DNA from: an uncultured Ferrovum sp.
GTDB lineage: Bacteria; Pseudomonadota; Gammaproteobacteria; Burkholderiales; Ferrovaceae
Direction: 5' to 3'
Assembly (NCBI GenBank): GCA_903893215.1
Contig: CAITLJ010000043.1
Span: 1 to 63,986, forward strand
Length of the DNA: 63,986 nucleotides
Within the stretch, counting starts at the first letter, position 1. The number at the start of each line of letters is the position of its first letter. The notes beneath the pieces are model-generated. The model was not told the origin of the DNA, did not search any database, and saw only the letters and a list, made by a program, of their open reading frames with translations. Below are positions 1 to 11,613 of the stretch, in pieces. The translations under genes and the position numbers were made by a program.

Positions 1-125
1 CCGTCAGCTTGCTTCAAGATCGCCATGATCTGGCTGTCAGTGAACCGGGACTTTCTCATGCAGAACTTCCTCCATAGTGGAAAATTCTACATCTGGCCCC
101 AACGGATTGCCGGGGGGATTACCCA
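1..125 (-). mobile_element. IS3-family insertion sequence, left end and start of orfA (partial)
   Basis: Reading the minus strand, a GGAGGAA ribosome-binding site is followed by an ATG at 59-57. It opens a frame reading MRKSRFTDSQIMAILKQAD up to the window edge. This is the characteristic N-terminus of OrfA transposase subunits of the IS3 family (IS407-like members), which form a helix-turn-helix DNA-binding protein. The short leader between about 119-125 and the ATG would hold the terminal inverted repeat. The hsdS reading frame stops abruptly in this leader, which places the junction near 119-127. A TG-starting end at 125 is likely but not proven. The rest of orfA, orfB, the other inverted repeat and any target-site duplication lie outside the window. 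Confidence 0.8.
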
Positions 126-367
126 TCGGCAACAACCACTTTGTTCAGATACGGCCGAAGTTTCGAGTACAGAACTGTTCCGGCCGCGAATGGATAAGTT
201 GATGGGCCGAGGTCATCTTGAGGTACGCGAACGCGCTCCAAGACGCGGCCAGTATCAGGCTCGATTTGGTCCAGGTTGAGATTCCAGACGGACTCATCGG
301 ACTCGCTGCGTTGAGGTCGCTCTTCGACTACCAAGTCTCCCAGTGGAACGCGAGGCCAGCTGCTCAC
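119..367 (-). pseudogene. hsdS: hsdS, type I restriction-modification specificity subunit, truncated by IS insertion
   Basis: This is the N-terminal fragment of the DNA-recognition subunit of a type I restriction-modification enzyme. HsdS proteins normally have about 400-450 residues with two target-recognition domains. Here only about 81 hsdS residues remain, including the typical SKLRPYLNK segment of the first recognition domain. After VVVADG the frame meets TAA at 121-119 inside the leader of the IS3-family element. The start is GTG at 367, which overlaps the hsdM stop as GTGA, so the two genes were translationally coupled. The fragment lacks the second recognition domain and the conserved spacers, so it should not support HsdM methylation or HsdR restriction unless the remaining half is rejoined elsewhere. 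Confidence 0.85.
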
Positions 368-1902
368 TTCAGCATCCCCTCCAGCTCCGCCATGCCAGCC
401 TGAATCTCCGCCTCTAAGGCCTGAAGCTTGGACAGTATGGCCAGCGGTGATTCATGCTCGACCGCCTCATGTACAACTTCCTTGTAGCGGTTCAGGCTCA
501 GGTCGTACCCCTGTGCGGCAATGTCGGCCTTGGGCACGCAGAAACTCTGCGCCGCGCGCGGCCGGCTCTTTTCGCTGCCGCCGCGCTGCGTCCAGCGCGC
601 CAGCGCATCTGGCAGGTTATTTTTGGTGTGCTCGGCTTCTGTCAGCGGTTGGGCTGGTGTGGGTCCCAGAATCGCCTCATCTAGCAGGGGTTGGCGTTTG
701 TCGTCCAGGCTCCAGCCGTCAGCTTGCATATCGTAAAACCAGACGTGCTCGGTGCCACCCGAGTTGGTCTTGGTGAACAGCAGGATGGCGGTGGAGACGC
801 CGGCGTAGGGCTTGAAGGCACCGGCGGGCAGCGAAACCACGCCGTCGAGCTTGTGGTCTTCGACCAGAGAGCGGCGCAGTTCCTTGTGGGCCTTGCTGCT
901 GCCGAAAAGTACGCCGTCGGGCACCACCACCGCTGCGCGGCCGCCGGGCTTCAGCAACCGCAGAAACAGCGCCAGGAACAGCAACTCGGTCTTCTTCGTC
1001 TTGACGATGGCCAGCAGGTCCTTGGCCGTGTTCTCGTAGTCCAGGCTTCCGGCAAAGGGCGGATTGGCCAGGATGAGGCTGTACTTCTCTTCGTCGCCTG
1101 CGTGCTCTTCGCTGAGCGAGTCCTTGTAGCGAATATCAGGCCCGTCGACCCCATGCAGCGCCATGTTCATGCTGCCGATTCGCAACATGGTGTTGTCAAA
1201 GTCGTAGCCGTGGAACATCCATTGGTGGAAGTGCACACGGGCCACGGGGTCGCTGAACAGCTGAGGGCTCTGCTCCCGAAGGTACTCACTCGCGGCGACC
1301 AGGAAGCCACAAGTGCCGCTGGCCGGGTCGCAGATGATGTCCTTAGGCGTGGGCTGCGTCATTGCCACCATCAGCTTGATGATATGGCGCGGCGTGCGGA
1401 ACTGGCCGTTCTGGCCGGCGGCGGCAATTTTACCGAGCATGTATTCGTACAAGTCGCCCTTGGTATCACGGTCCTCCATCGGCACGTGGTCCAGCAGGTC
1501 CACCACCTTGGCCAGTAAACCCGGCGTAGGAATGGTGAAGCGCGCATCCTTCATGTGCAGGGCGTAGCTGCTGCCCTCGTCGCCCAAGTTGCGGATGAAG
1601 GGGAACACATGCTCGCTCATCACCGCATACATCTCGGCCGGCGCGAAATTCTTCAAGCGCGACCAGCGCAGCTCCTGGTAGTCACGGCCCCGCCCATCCG
1701 CACCCGCCGGAAAAACCTGGTTCTCCATCGGCTTGCCCAGCATCAGGGCCTTGTTCTCCTCCAGCGTATGGGCGTCGTCCAGGCGGCGAATGAACAGGAG
1801 GTAGGTGATTTGCTCGAGTACCTCCATGGGGTTAGAGATACCGCCGGACCAAAAGGCGTTCCAGATTGCATCGACTTGTGAGCGGAGTTCGCCGGTGAGC
1901 AT
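364..1902 (-). CDS. hsdM: Type I restriction-modification system methyltransferase subunit HsdM
   Basis: HsdM is the N6-adenine methyltransferase subunit that acts with HsdS to modify host DNA. The 512-residue protein has an N-terminal HsdM helical domain (about 1-130), then the SAM-binding motif DPASGTCGFL and the catalytic motif IV ANPPF. Both are intact, and the length is normal for the family. It starts at ATG 1902 and its TGA overlaps the GTG of hsdS. No hsdR is present in the window. Because hsdS is interrupted, HsdM is probably an orphan without sequence specificity here. A 6-bp hairpin (1936-1950) lies just upstream of the start. Confidence 0.93.
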   Translation of the reverse strand: MLTGELRSQVDAIWNAFWSGGISNPMEVLEQITYLLFIRRLDDAHTLEENKALMLGKPMENQVFPAGADGRGRDYQELRWSRLKNFAPAEMYAVMSEHVFPFIRNLGDEGSSYALHMKDARFTIPTPGLLAKVVDLLDHVPMEDRDTKGDLYEYMLGKIAAAGQNGQFRTPRHIIKLMVAMTQPTPKDIICDPASGTCGFLVAASEYLREQSPQLFSDPVARVHFHQWMFHGYDFDNTMLRIGSMNMALHGVDGPDIRYKDSLSEEHAGDEEKYSLILANPPFAGSLDYENTAKDLLAIVKTKKTELLFLALFLRLLKPGGRAAVVVPDGVLFGSSKAHKELRRSLVEDHKLDGVVSLPAGAFKPYAGVSTAILLFTKTNSGGTEHVWFYDMQADGWSLDDKRQPLLDEAILGPTPAQPLTEAEHTKNNLPDALARWTQRGGSEKSRPRAAQSFCVPKADIAAQGYDLSLNRYKEVVHEAVEHESPLAILSKLQALEAEIQAGMAELEGMLK

Positions 1903-2246
1903 GTCTTCCCTGAGCTTGATGAGGAGCGGGCGCTCGCCTCCGAAGGAGGCAAGGTCAGTGACATGGTAACGGGATTATTTAATAGCGACAGCCTCGGTCT
2001 CCGCCGGGCGGAACGGCAGAAAGGAGAAATGGGCACGGCCAAGATTTGTCGCCGGTCGTTGCGGTGAAGGCAAACCGGCTCAGTGATGTCCCAGCGTGGC
2101 GCTCAGGCAACAGCGAGTGTCTGGGGTAAGGCGATTTTGCGAAGCACGCTCCGCGCTATCTCCAAGTCGTCGGCGGGCGCGCAGCCCGCGCTTTCTCACC
2201 TTATGGGGTCTTTCGTCTCAGCTTATGCCTGTCCCTACAAAAGCTC
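1903..2246. other. Intergenic region between gyrB and hsdM
   Basis: These 344 bp follow the gyrB stop and precede hsdM, both on the minus strand. I find no convincing gene. There is a GC-rich hairpin at 2173-2189 (stem GCGGGC/GCCCGC) that could end gyrB transcription but lacks a T run. A perfect 6-bp hairpin (GCCTCC/GGAGGC) lies at 1936-1950, close to hsdM. A short AT-rich patch lies near 1971-1986. The region is the boundary between the conserved origin block and the accessory restriction locus. Confidence 0.5.
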
Positions 2247-5773
<3,527 letters not shown>

Positions 5774-5785
<12 letters not shown>

Positions 5786-5994
5786 TTGTATATAACCTTG
5801 GTAATAGATAACAGGAGAAGGTCTTTGCTGTGGATAAGCGCCACTGTTACTTGCTTTTCAATACCCTGCGTGGTGGATAAGGCACTGTAAAACACCCTGT
5901 CAGCTCGACACCCGATTGTGGGTGAAATTTGGTCGTGCGCAAAAACCGCAGTTTATCCACATTCCGCCCACCTGTTCCGGCCGTTTTATCCTCA
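5774..5994. other. Probable chromosomal replication origin (oriC), dnaA-dnaN intergenic region
   Basis: Two perfect DnaA boxes (TTATCCACA) occur at 5829-5837 (minus orientation) and 5953-5961 (plus). Two one-mismatch boxes occur at 5872-5880 (TTATCCACC, minus) and 5986-5994 (TTATCCTCA, plus). An AT-rich stretch at about 5774-5812, next to the dnaN start, could be the DNA-unwinding element. The flanking genes diverge away from this region (dnaN/gyrB leftwards, rpmH rightwards beyond dnaA), as expected at an origin. A further perfect DnaA box lies upstream of dnaA at 7727-7735, so the origin may be bipartite around dnaA. Function is inferred from boxes and context only. Confidence 0.75.
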
Positions 5995-6023
5995 CCGCCG
6001 AGGGTTGGCTGCCGCAGGCGGTG

Positions 6024-7604
6024 TCAGCCGCTCAATGTATGGATCAGGGTCTGGAAATCCTTTTCGATGATCGGGTCTTCGCTGCGCAGTTCGGCCACTT
6101 TGCGGCATGCGTGCAGCACTGTGGTGTGGTCACGGCCGCCGAACGCATCACCAATGTCCGGCAGGCTCATCGGCGTGAGTTCCTTGGCTATTGCCATGGC
6201 GATCTGGCGAGGACGGGCCAGCGCCCGGCTGCGCTTTTTGGAGAACATGTCGGCGACCTTGATCTTGTAAAAGTCGGCCACGGTTTTCTGGATGTTGTCG
6301 ACGGATACCTGCCGGTTTTGCACGGCGATCACGTCTTTGAGCGCCTCCCGGGCCAGTTCCAGCGAGATGCTGGAATCATGGAAGCGGGCGTAGGCCTGGA
6401 TGCGTTTCAGTGCGCCTTCCAGTTCACGTACATTCGAGCGGATATGCTTGGCCACGAAGAACGCCACCGACTCGTCGATCGGCATGCGGTCCATCATGGC
6501 CTTGCGCAGCAGGATGGCCACCCGCATTTCCAGCTCCGGTGGTTCGATGGCCACTGTGAGTCCCCATCCGAAGCGTGAAATCAGACGGTCCTCCATCCCC
6601 TGGATTTCCTTCGGAAAGCTGTCACAGGTAATGATGATCTGCTTGCCGGTTTCGACCAAGGCGTTGAAAGCGAAAAAAAACTCTTCCTGCGTACGGGTTT
6701 TGCCACCAAAAAACTGGATGTCGTCAATCAGCAGCAGATCGAGCGAATGGTAGTAGCGTTTGAAGCTGTCGAAGGATTTGTGCTGGTAGGCGCGCACCAC
6801 GTCATTCACATATTGTTCCGCATGCACGTAGCGCACTCGCGCGTTTTCCACTTCCTGCAGCAGATGGTTGCCGATGGCATGAATCAGGTGCGTTTTGCCC
6901 AGCCCTACGCCGCCATAGACGAACAGCGGGTTGTAAGCCTTGCCAGGATGACCTGCCACCTGCAGTGCGGCGGCGCGGGCTAGCTGGTTGGCACGACCGC
7001 CAACAAAGTTGTCAAAAGTGAACAGGGGATTGAGACGGTTACCCCGGTCCTGAGGGCGATGGCTGGGCAGATCGTCAACGGGACGGCGCACCTGGCCCTG
7101 ATTTGCAACGGAAGTGCGCCGGGGCGTGTCCTGATCTGAACTGGCGGCATTGATGCCTTGCGAGGCTTGCTGTCCATCCGCGCTTCTGCGGCTTCCATAG
7201 GCCTGGCGCAATTCACCATTGCCATGGCTTTGCCCGGCGCGCTCTGCACTATCCGCCGCGCCGGTTTTTTTGCTGATGGTATCGGCGTCTTGTCCTGCGG
7301 GGGCCACGTGTGCAGCCACTGGTGCGCCGGATGGTTCGCCAACGTTGCTCCGCGCGCCGAGGGGGGCAAGGCTGGGCAAGGCCATCTCCACGCTGGTGTC
7401 ATCCGTGAAATATTCGGTGGCCAGTTGTTGGATCAGTGCCAGATAGCGGTCTTTCACCCACTGCAGCACAAAACGGTTTGGCGCGATCACGCGCAGCGCG
7501 GGTGGTTCCCCTTCCATGCGCAGGGGCAGGATCCAGGTGTTGAGTTGTTGTTCCGGCAAATGTGTGCGGAAGTGCAACAGGCAGGATTCCCAAAAAGAAG
7601 ACAC
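6024..7604 (-). CDS. dnaA: Chromosomal replication initiator protein DnaA
   Basis: DnaA binds DnaA boxes and melts the origin to start replication. I place the start at GTG 7604 (526 residues), because the translation from there (SSFWESCLLHFRTHLPEQQLN) matches the DnaA N-terminal oligomerisation domain. The 71 residues available further upstream have no DnaA character and overlap the predicted promoter. A long low-complexity linker (about 80-190) precedes the AAA+ domain with Walker A GGVGLGKT at residues 231-238 and the LLLIDDIQFF Walker B. The C-terminal domain carries the DnaA-box-binding signature GRDHTTVLHAC. A DnaA box overlapping its promoter suggests autoregulation. Confidence 0.96.
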   Translation of the reverse strand: MSSFWESCLLHFRTHLPEQQLNTWILPLRMEGEPPALRVIAPNRFVLQWVKDRYLALIQQLATEYFTDDTSVEMALPSLAPLGARSNVGEPSGAPVAAHVAPAGQDADTISKKTGAADSAERAGQSHGNGELRQAYGSRRSADGQQASQGINAASSDQDTPRRTSVANQGQVRRPVDDLPSHRPQDRGNRLNPLFTFDNFVGGRANQLARAAALQVAGHPGKAYNPLFVYGGVGLGKTHLIHAIGNHLLQEVENARVRYVHAEQYVNDVVRAYQHKSFDSFKRYYHSLDLLLIDDIQFFGGKTRTQEEFFFAFNALVETGKQIIITCDSFPKEIQGMEDRLISRFGWGLTVAIEPPELEMRVAILLRKAMMDRMPIDESVAFFVAKHIRSNVRELEGALKRIQAYARFHDSSISLELAREALKDVIAVQNRQVSVDNIQKTVADFYKIKVADMFSKKRSRALARPRQIAMAIAKELTPMSLPDIGDAFGGRDHTTVLHACRKVAELRSEDPIIEKDFQTLIHTLSG

Positions 7605-7704
7605 AGCGTAGACAGGCCTCGTGCACGCGCAGGACGCGCTGGATAATGGGGGAGCGAAACATCGGAGCCGGTCGGGCCGGTTGGCCTGTGCGACAGTGCC
7701 CGCC

Positions 7705-7735
7705 ATTCTAGAGCGTCTACCGGGAGTTATCCACA
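7705..7735 (-). promoter_or_regulatory. dnaA promoter overlapped by a perfect DnaA box
   Basis: On the minus strand a -35 TGGATA (7733-7728) and a -10 TAGAAT (7710-7705) are separated by 17 bp, giving a leader of about 90 nt before the dnaA GTG. The -35 lies wholly inside a perfect DnaA box TTATCCACA at 7727-7735 (plus orientation). DnaA-ATP binding there would block RNA polymerase, the arrangement expected for negative autoregulation. The box may also take part in origin function. Confidence 0.6.
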
Positions 7736-7767
7736 GGTGGGCGGTGGCAAGGGCTGCAAGCACGCGC

Positions 7768-7797
7768 TTGACCGGAGCAGGGTTCTGGTGGTTAAAT
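7768..7797 (+). promoter_or_regulatory. Candidate rpmH-rnpA promoter
   Basis: TTGACC (7768-7773, five of six to consensus) and TTAAAT (7792-7797) are separated by 18 bp, about 35 bp upstream of the rpmH ATG. The site lies back to back with the dnaA promoter in the 227-bp dnaA-rpmH gap. It is assigned by consensus match only. Confidence 0.45.
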
Positions 7798-7831
7798 CGC
7801 GGGTTCGATACATTCAATTTGGCATACGATC

Positions 7832-7966
7832 ATGAAGCGCACCTATCAGCCTTCGGTTACCAAGCGCAAACGTACTCACGGTTTTCGTGTTCGCATGAAG
7901 ACCCGTAGCGGTCGTGCCGTGCTCAACGCACGTCGCGCCGCCGGCCGCGTCCGCCTCGCTGTCTGA
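7832..7966 (+). CDS. rpmH: 50S ribosomal protein L34
   Basis: A 44-codon gene encodes L34, a small basic protein of the large ribosomal subunit. It begins [19 protein letters not shown] and ends [11 protein letters not shown], almost identical to other proteobacterial L34 proteins. It stands in the conserved rpmH-rnpA-yidD-yidC order and is the first rightward gene from the origin. The rnpA start follows its stop within two bases. Confidence 0.97.
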   Translation: MKRTYQPSVTKRKRTHGFRVRMKTRSGRAVLNARRAAGRVRLAV

Positions 7967-7967
7967 G

Positions 7968-8363
7968 GTGACGCAGTCCCGGCGTTGGGACAAGCTCTCA
8001 ACGCCGGCAGAATTTGATGCAGTTTTCCGGGCCCGCTGTGCCAGTCATGGCGAATATGCCCGCGTGTTGGCCACTGCCAGCACGCACCCGCTACCTCGTC
8101 TCGGCATCACAGTCAGCAAGAAAATCTGCAAGACTGCGGTGGGCAGGAACTACATGAAACGCGTCAGTCGGGTGTTGTTCACTCAGCATGCGCCCGCATT
8201 TCATGGCCTTGATGTCGTGGTATTGATGCGCAAACGTTTCCGCCAGGAAGATTTTGCGCGCTTTCTTGCCGAGTTCGACAAGCATGTGCTTCGGGTGCAG
8301 AAATGTCGCAATGTTTGCGTTTCCTCATCCGCGCCTACCAGTACGGAATCAGTCCGTGGCTAG
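7968..8363 (+). CDS. rnpA: Ribonuclease P protein component
   Basis: RnpA is the protein cofactor of RNase P, which matures the 5' ends of tRNAs. The chosen start is GTG 7968, giving 131 residues that begin [20 protein letters not shown], the usual RnpA N-terminus. A GTG at 7914 inside rpmH would add 18 residues of unlikely sequence. The basic RNA-binding helix reads [10 protein letters not shown]. It corresponds to the usual RNRxKR signature but has Tyr for the second Arg. The last 61 bp overlap yidD in another frame. Neighbouring order (rpmH before, yidD and yidC after) supports the call. Confidence 0.9.
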   Translation: MTQSRRWDKLSTPAEFDAVFRARCASHGEYARVLATASTHPLPRLGITVSKKICKTAVGRNYMKRVSRVLFTQHAPAFHGLDVVVLMRKRFRQEDFARFLAEFDKHVLRVQKCRNVCVSSSAPTSTESVRG

Positions 8364-8512
8364 GGCCGCACTGCCGCTTTACCCCATCGTGTTCCCAATA
8401 CACCCTGGACGCCGTGACGCGTCATGGTCTGCGCAAGGGCCTCTGGCTCGGCTTGCGTCGATTGCTGCGTTGTCACCCTTGGCATCCCGGGGGTCATGAC
8501 CCCGTCTCCTGA
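8303..8512 (+). CDS. yidD: Membrane protein insertion efficiency factor YidD
   Basis: YidD is a small inner-membrane-associated protein thought to help YidC and Sec-dependent insertion. The 69-residue product shows the family pattern: an amphipathic N-terminus [17 protein letters not shown], then [15 protein letters not shown] and [16 protein letters not shown] with the three conserved cysteines. It starts inside rnpA (61-bp overlap) and ends 17 bp before yidC, the conserved arrangement. Confidence 0.93.
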   Translation: MSQCLRFLIRAYQYGISPWLGPHCRFTPSCSQYTLDAVTRHGLRKGLWLGLRRLLRCHPWHPGGHDPVS

Positions 8513-8529
8513 AGGACTCTCGCTGATCC

Positions 8530-10188
8530 ATGGACGCTAACCGCCTGATTGCCCTGGCCGTATTCCTGTTTTCCGGTTATATGTTGACGGAGGCTTGGGA
8601 CAAGCAACAACACCCACCTGTGCCACCGGCAATGGCTGCTGCTGCACCGGCGTCCTCGGTGCCCGGTACAACGCCGGCTGGCGTAAGCAGCGTGCCAGGT
8701 GCAGTAGCCACTGCTGCCACAACCACGCTGCCGGGTGTTGTGGCGGTCGGTGCTCCGATACACGGCCAACGCGTCACGGTGAACACCGATGTGTTCCGGG
8801 CTGAATTCGACCTCAATGGTGGTGATCTTCGTCAGTTGATCCTGCTCAAGCATCTGGCGGCTGACGATGGCAAAGACCCCCTGGTTTTGCTGCAGGACAC
8901 CGGTACCCCCTTGTACGTGGTGCAGTCCGGTCTGCTGGGTGTCGGCATGCCCAATCATCTGAGCACGTTCACTACCGATACGACGGCGCTTAGTCTGGCA
9001 GACGGTCAGGACGTGCTGGCGCTCAGCCTGCATGCCACGTCGTCCGACGGATTGCAGGCCACCAAGACTTTTGTGTTCCATCGCGGCAGCTATGTGGTGG
9101 ATGTTAAGTGGTCGCTCACCAACAACGGTGCCACGGCGGTAGCCCCCGACGCCTATTTTCAGTTCCTGCGTGACAGCAAGGCGCCGCCGGGCGACCCGCG
9201 TTTTGTCAGCACTTACACCGGCCCGGCGTTCTACACCGCTACCACACATTTCCAGAAGACTGCCTTTACCGACATCGACAAGAACAAGGCCAAGGTGCCT
9301 GACCCTGCGGACAACGGCTGGGTAGCCATGCTTCAGCACTATTTTGTGGCGGCTTTCCTGCCGCAGCCAGGCGTGCCGCGTTCCTACTTTGCCCGTAAGA
9401 TCAGTGACAACCTTTACAGTGCCGGGGTGATCATTAACGCCGGCAGCATTGCGCCGGGCGCTACCCGTGAACTCAGCGTGCCCCTGTATATGGGTCCGCA
9501 GGAAGGTGAAAAGTTGCAGGCGCTCGCCCCGGGCCTGGATCTGACCATCGACTTCGGATGGCTGGCGATCATTGCCGTGCCGATCTGGCACGTGCTGAAT
9601 TTTATCCATCGCTGGGTGGGTAACTGGGGCGTCTCGATCATCCTGCTTACCGTGGGCATCAAGCTGGCGTTTTTCCCGCTCTCGGCGGCCAGCTATCGCT
9701 CGATGGCAAAAATGCGTCTGGTGGCACCCAAGCTGCAGAAAATCAAGGAACAGTTCGAAAAGGATCCCCAGAAGCGCAATGAAGCAATGATGAACCTGTA
9801 CAAATCGGAGAAGATCAATCCCCTTGGTGGCTGTCTGCCGGTGGTGGTGCAGATTCCCGTGTTCATTGCGCTGTACTGGACCCTTCTGGCCACTGTGGAA
9901 CTGCGCCACGCACCTTTCCTGGGCTGGATTCATGACCTGAGCGCTCAGGACCCGCTGTACATCCTGCCGGTACTGATGGGTATCTCCAGCTTCATCCAGA
10001 CCCGTATGCAGCCGCCGCCGCCCGATCCGGTGCAGGCCAAGGTAATGATGTTGATGCCGCTGATGTTCAGTGTGATGTTTTTCTTCTTCCCGGCAGGGTT
10101 GGTGCTGTACTGGGTGATCAACAACAGTCTGTCGATCCTGCAGCAGTGGGTGATCACCCGTAATGTAGAGAAGGCAGCCAAGGCCTGA
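8530..10188 (+). CDS. yidC: Membrane protein insertase YidC
   Basis: YidC inserts and folds inner-membrane proteins, alone or with SecYEG. The 552-residue protein has an N-terminal membrane anchor (about 5-22) and an Ala/Pro/Thr-rich spacer. A periplasmic beta-sandwich domain (about 75-330) follows, then the conserved 60-kDa inner-membrane-protein core (about 345-545) with several hydrophobic segments. The core includes NWGVSIILLTVGIKLAFFPL and NPLGGCLPVVVQIPVFIALY. It follows yidD by 17 bp and precedes mnmE, the usual order. Confidence 0.96.
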   Translation: MDANRLIALAVFLFSGYMLTEAWDKQQHPPVPPAMAAAAPASSVPGTTPAGVSSVPGAVATAATTTLPGVVAVGAPIHGQRVTVNTDVFRAEFDLNGGDLRQLILLKHLAADDGKDPLVLLQDTGTPLYVVQSGLLGVGMPNHLSTFTTDTTALSLADGQDVLALSLHATSSDGLQATKTFVFHRGSYVVDVKWSLTNNGATAVAPDAYFQFLRDSKAPPGDPRFVSTYTGPAFYTATTHFQKTAFTDIDKNKAKVPDPADNGWVAMLQHYFVAAFLPQPGVPRSYFARKISDNLYSAGVIINAGSIAPGATRELSVPLYMGPQEGEKLQALAPGLDLTIDFGWLAIIAVPIWHVLNFIHRWVGNWGVSIILLTVGIKLAFFPLSAASYRSMAKMRLVAPKLQKIKEQFEKDPQKRNEAMMNLYKSEKINPLGGCLPVVVQIPVFIALYWTLLATVELRHAPFLGWIHDLSAQDPLYILPVLMGISSFIQTRMQPPPPDPVQAKVMMLMPLMFSVMFFFFPAGLVLYWVINNSLSILQQWVITRNVEKAAKA

Positions 10189-10224
10189 CCGCTTCACTCC
10201 CCGGCAGGCCTGGAGGATAGGTGC

Positions 10225-11550
10225 ATGGCACCGGCCAATGTCATTGTTGCCCTGGCGACTGCGCCGGGTCGTGCTGGGGTGGCGGTCCTGCGCCTTAGCG
10301 GGCAGGGACTTGCGCAATTTGCCCGACAACTGACCGGGATCACACCCGAGCCGCGCCACGCACATCTGGTGGGTTTTCGTGATCTTATGGGTGCAGTGCT
10401 CGACCGCGGACTGCTGCTGTGGTTTCCGGCTCCGGCATCCTACACGGGCGAGGATGTCCTGGAGTTGCATACGCATGGTGGCGATGTTCTGCCCCGACGC
10501 GTCATGCAGGCATGTCTGGCCCTTGGGGCACGGCCAGCGCAACCTGGCGAGTTCACCCGGCGCGCATTTGAGCATGGCAAGCTGGATCTCGCGCAGGCCG
10601 AGGCGGTAGCCGACCTGATCGATGCCACCAGCGAGGCCGCAGCGCGTGGGGCATTGCGCTCGCTCTCTGGTGATTTTTCAAAACAGATCAATGGCTTGCA
10701 GGAAACCCTGATTACCGTTCGGGTCCAGCTCGAGGGAGCGATCGATTTTCCTGAAGAAGAATTGCCGGTGGCGGCGCTGGCGCGCGCGCAGGCATGGCTG
10801 ACGCCGGTGCTGGGCACCCTGCAGCGCTTGCTCGCAGAGGGCTTGCGCGGTCAGGCTTTGCGGATGGGTCGACAGGTTGTCCTGTTCGGGGCGCCCAACG
10901 TGGGAAAGTCCAGCCTGCTCAACCGGCTGGCTGGCGAGGCACTGGCGATTGTCAGTGATGAGGCCGGTACCACGCGCGATGCCATTCGCAGTCATCTGGA
11001 GCTGGCGGGTTTACGCGTGGAACTGGTGGATACAGCCGGAGTCCGTGAAGGTGCACAAGCTGTGGAGAAGCTGGGGATAGCCCGTGCACATGAGGCCGCA
11101 TCCCAGGCGGATCTGGTGTTGTGGTTGCAGGCATTTGATCAGGTGGATGGTCTTGCCATCCCGGTACTGCCGGTCGGAGTGCCGGTGCTTGAGGTCTGGA
11201 ACAAAGGTGATCTCGCGACACCGACCCAGTCTGCGCAGGTGTTGAAGCGCGCCAATACCTGTGTGGTGTCGGCACAGACCGGTGCAGGCATCGCGGATCT
11301 GGAGCAGCGGATTCTGGCTGCGCTGGGCTGGAGCGCTGGCGTTGAGCCCGGTTTTCTGGCGCGAACGCGGCATCTGGATGCCCTGCGTCTGACCTTGCGG
11401 CATGTGGAGCAAGCGCTACAGGCGCCGGCGGAGGAGTTGGTGGCAGAAGAACTGCGGCTGGCACAGCGTGCGCTTGATCTGGTCTTGGGTGATTTTGTAG
11501 CTGATGATCTGTTGGGAGAAATTTTTTCCCGGTTCTGCATCGGCAAGTAA
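10225..11550 (+). CDS. mnmE: tRNA modification GTPase MnmE
   Basis: MnmE works with MnmG to install the carboxymethylaminomethyl (or aminomethyl) group on U34 of certain tRNAs. The 441-residue protein has the N-terminal tetrahydrofolate-binding domain and a helical domain. The inserted G domain has P-loop GAPNVGKS (residues 222-229), switch DEAGTTRD, DTAG and NKGD. The C-terminal FCIGK motif carries the functionally important cysteine. It follows yidC by 36 bp. Its partner mnmG lies about 3.7 kb downstream beyond bioAFD. Confidence 0.96.
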   Translation: MAPANVIVALATAPGRAGVAVLRLSGQGLAQFARQLTGITPEPRHAHLVGFRDLMGAVLDRGLLLWFPAPASYTGEDVLELHTHGGDVLPRRVMQACLALGARPAQPGEFTRRAFEHGKLDLAQAEAVADLIDATSEAAARGALRSLSGDFSKQINGLQETLITVRVQLEGAIDFPEEELPVAALARAQAWLTPVLGTLQRLLAEGLRGQALRMGRQVVLFGAPNVGKSSLLNRLAGEALAIVSDEAGTTRDAIRSHLELAGLRVELVDTAGVREGAQAVEKLGIARAHEAASQADLVLWLQAFDQVDGLAIPVLPVGVPVLEVWNKGDLATPTQSAQVLKRANTCVVSAQTGAGIADLEQRILAALGWSAGVEPGFLARTRHLDALRLTLRHVEQALQAPAEELVAEELRLAQRALDLVLGDFVADDLLGEIFSRFCIGK

Positions 11551-11613
11551 GGCGGCAACCTGTGCCGACTGCTACGTCAGTTGGCCGTCAAAGACAGGAA
11601 ACAAGGGGTTGGC

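Noticed and set aside
119-367. A functional short hsdS (half-subunit)
   Set aside because: Half-size HsdS proteins carry a complete recognition domain plus conserved spacer (about 180 residues or more); about 81 residues with an abrupt IS junction fit a disruption.
2173-2189. Rho-independent terminator after gyrB
   Set aside because: The stem is only 6 bp and is not followed by a T run on the minus strand, so it is noted but not called.
7605-7817. In-frame N-terminal extension of DnaA by 71 residues
   Set aside because: The extension has no DnaA-like sequence and overlaps the predicted dnaA promoter and DnaA box; GTG 7604 restores the normal N-terminus.
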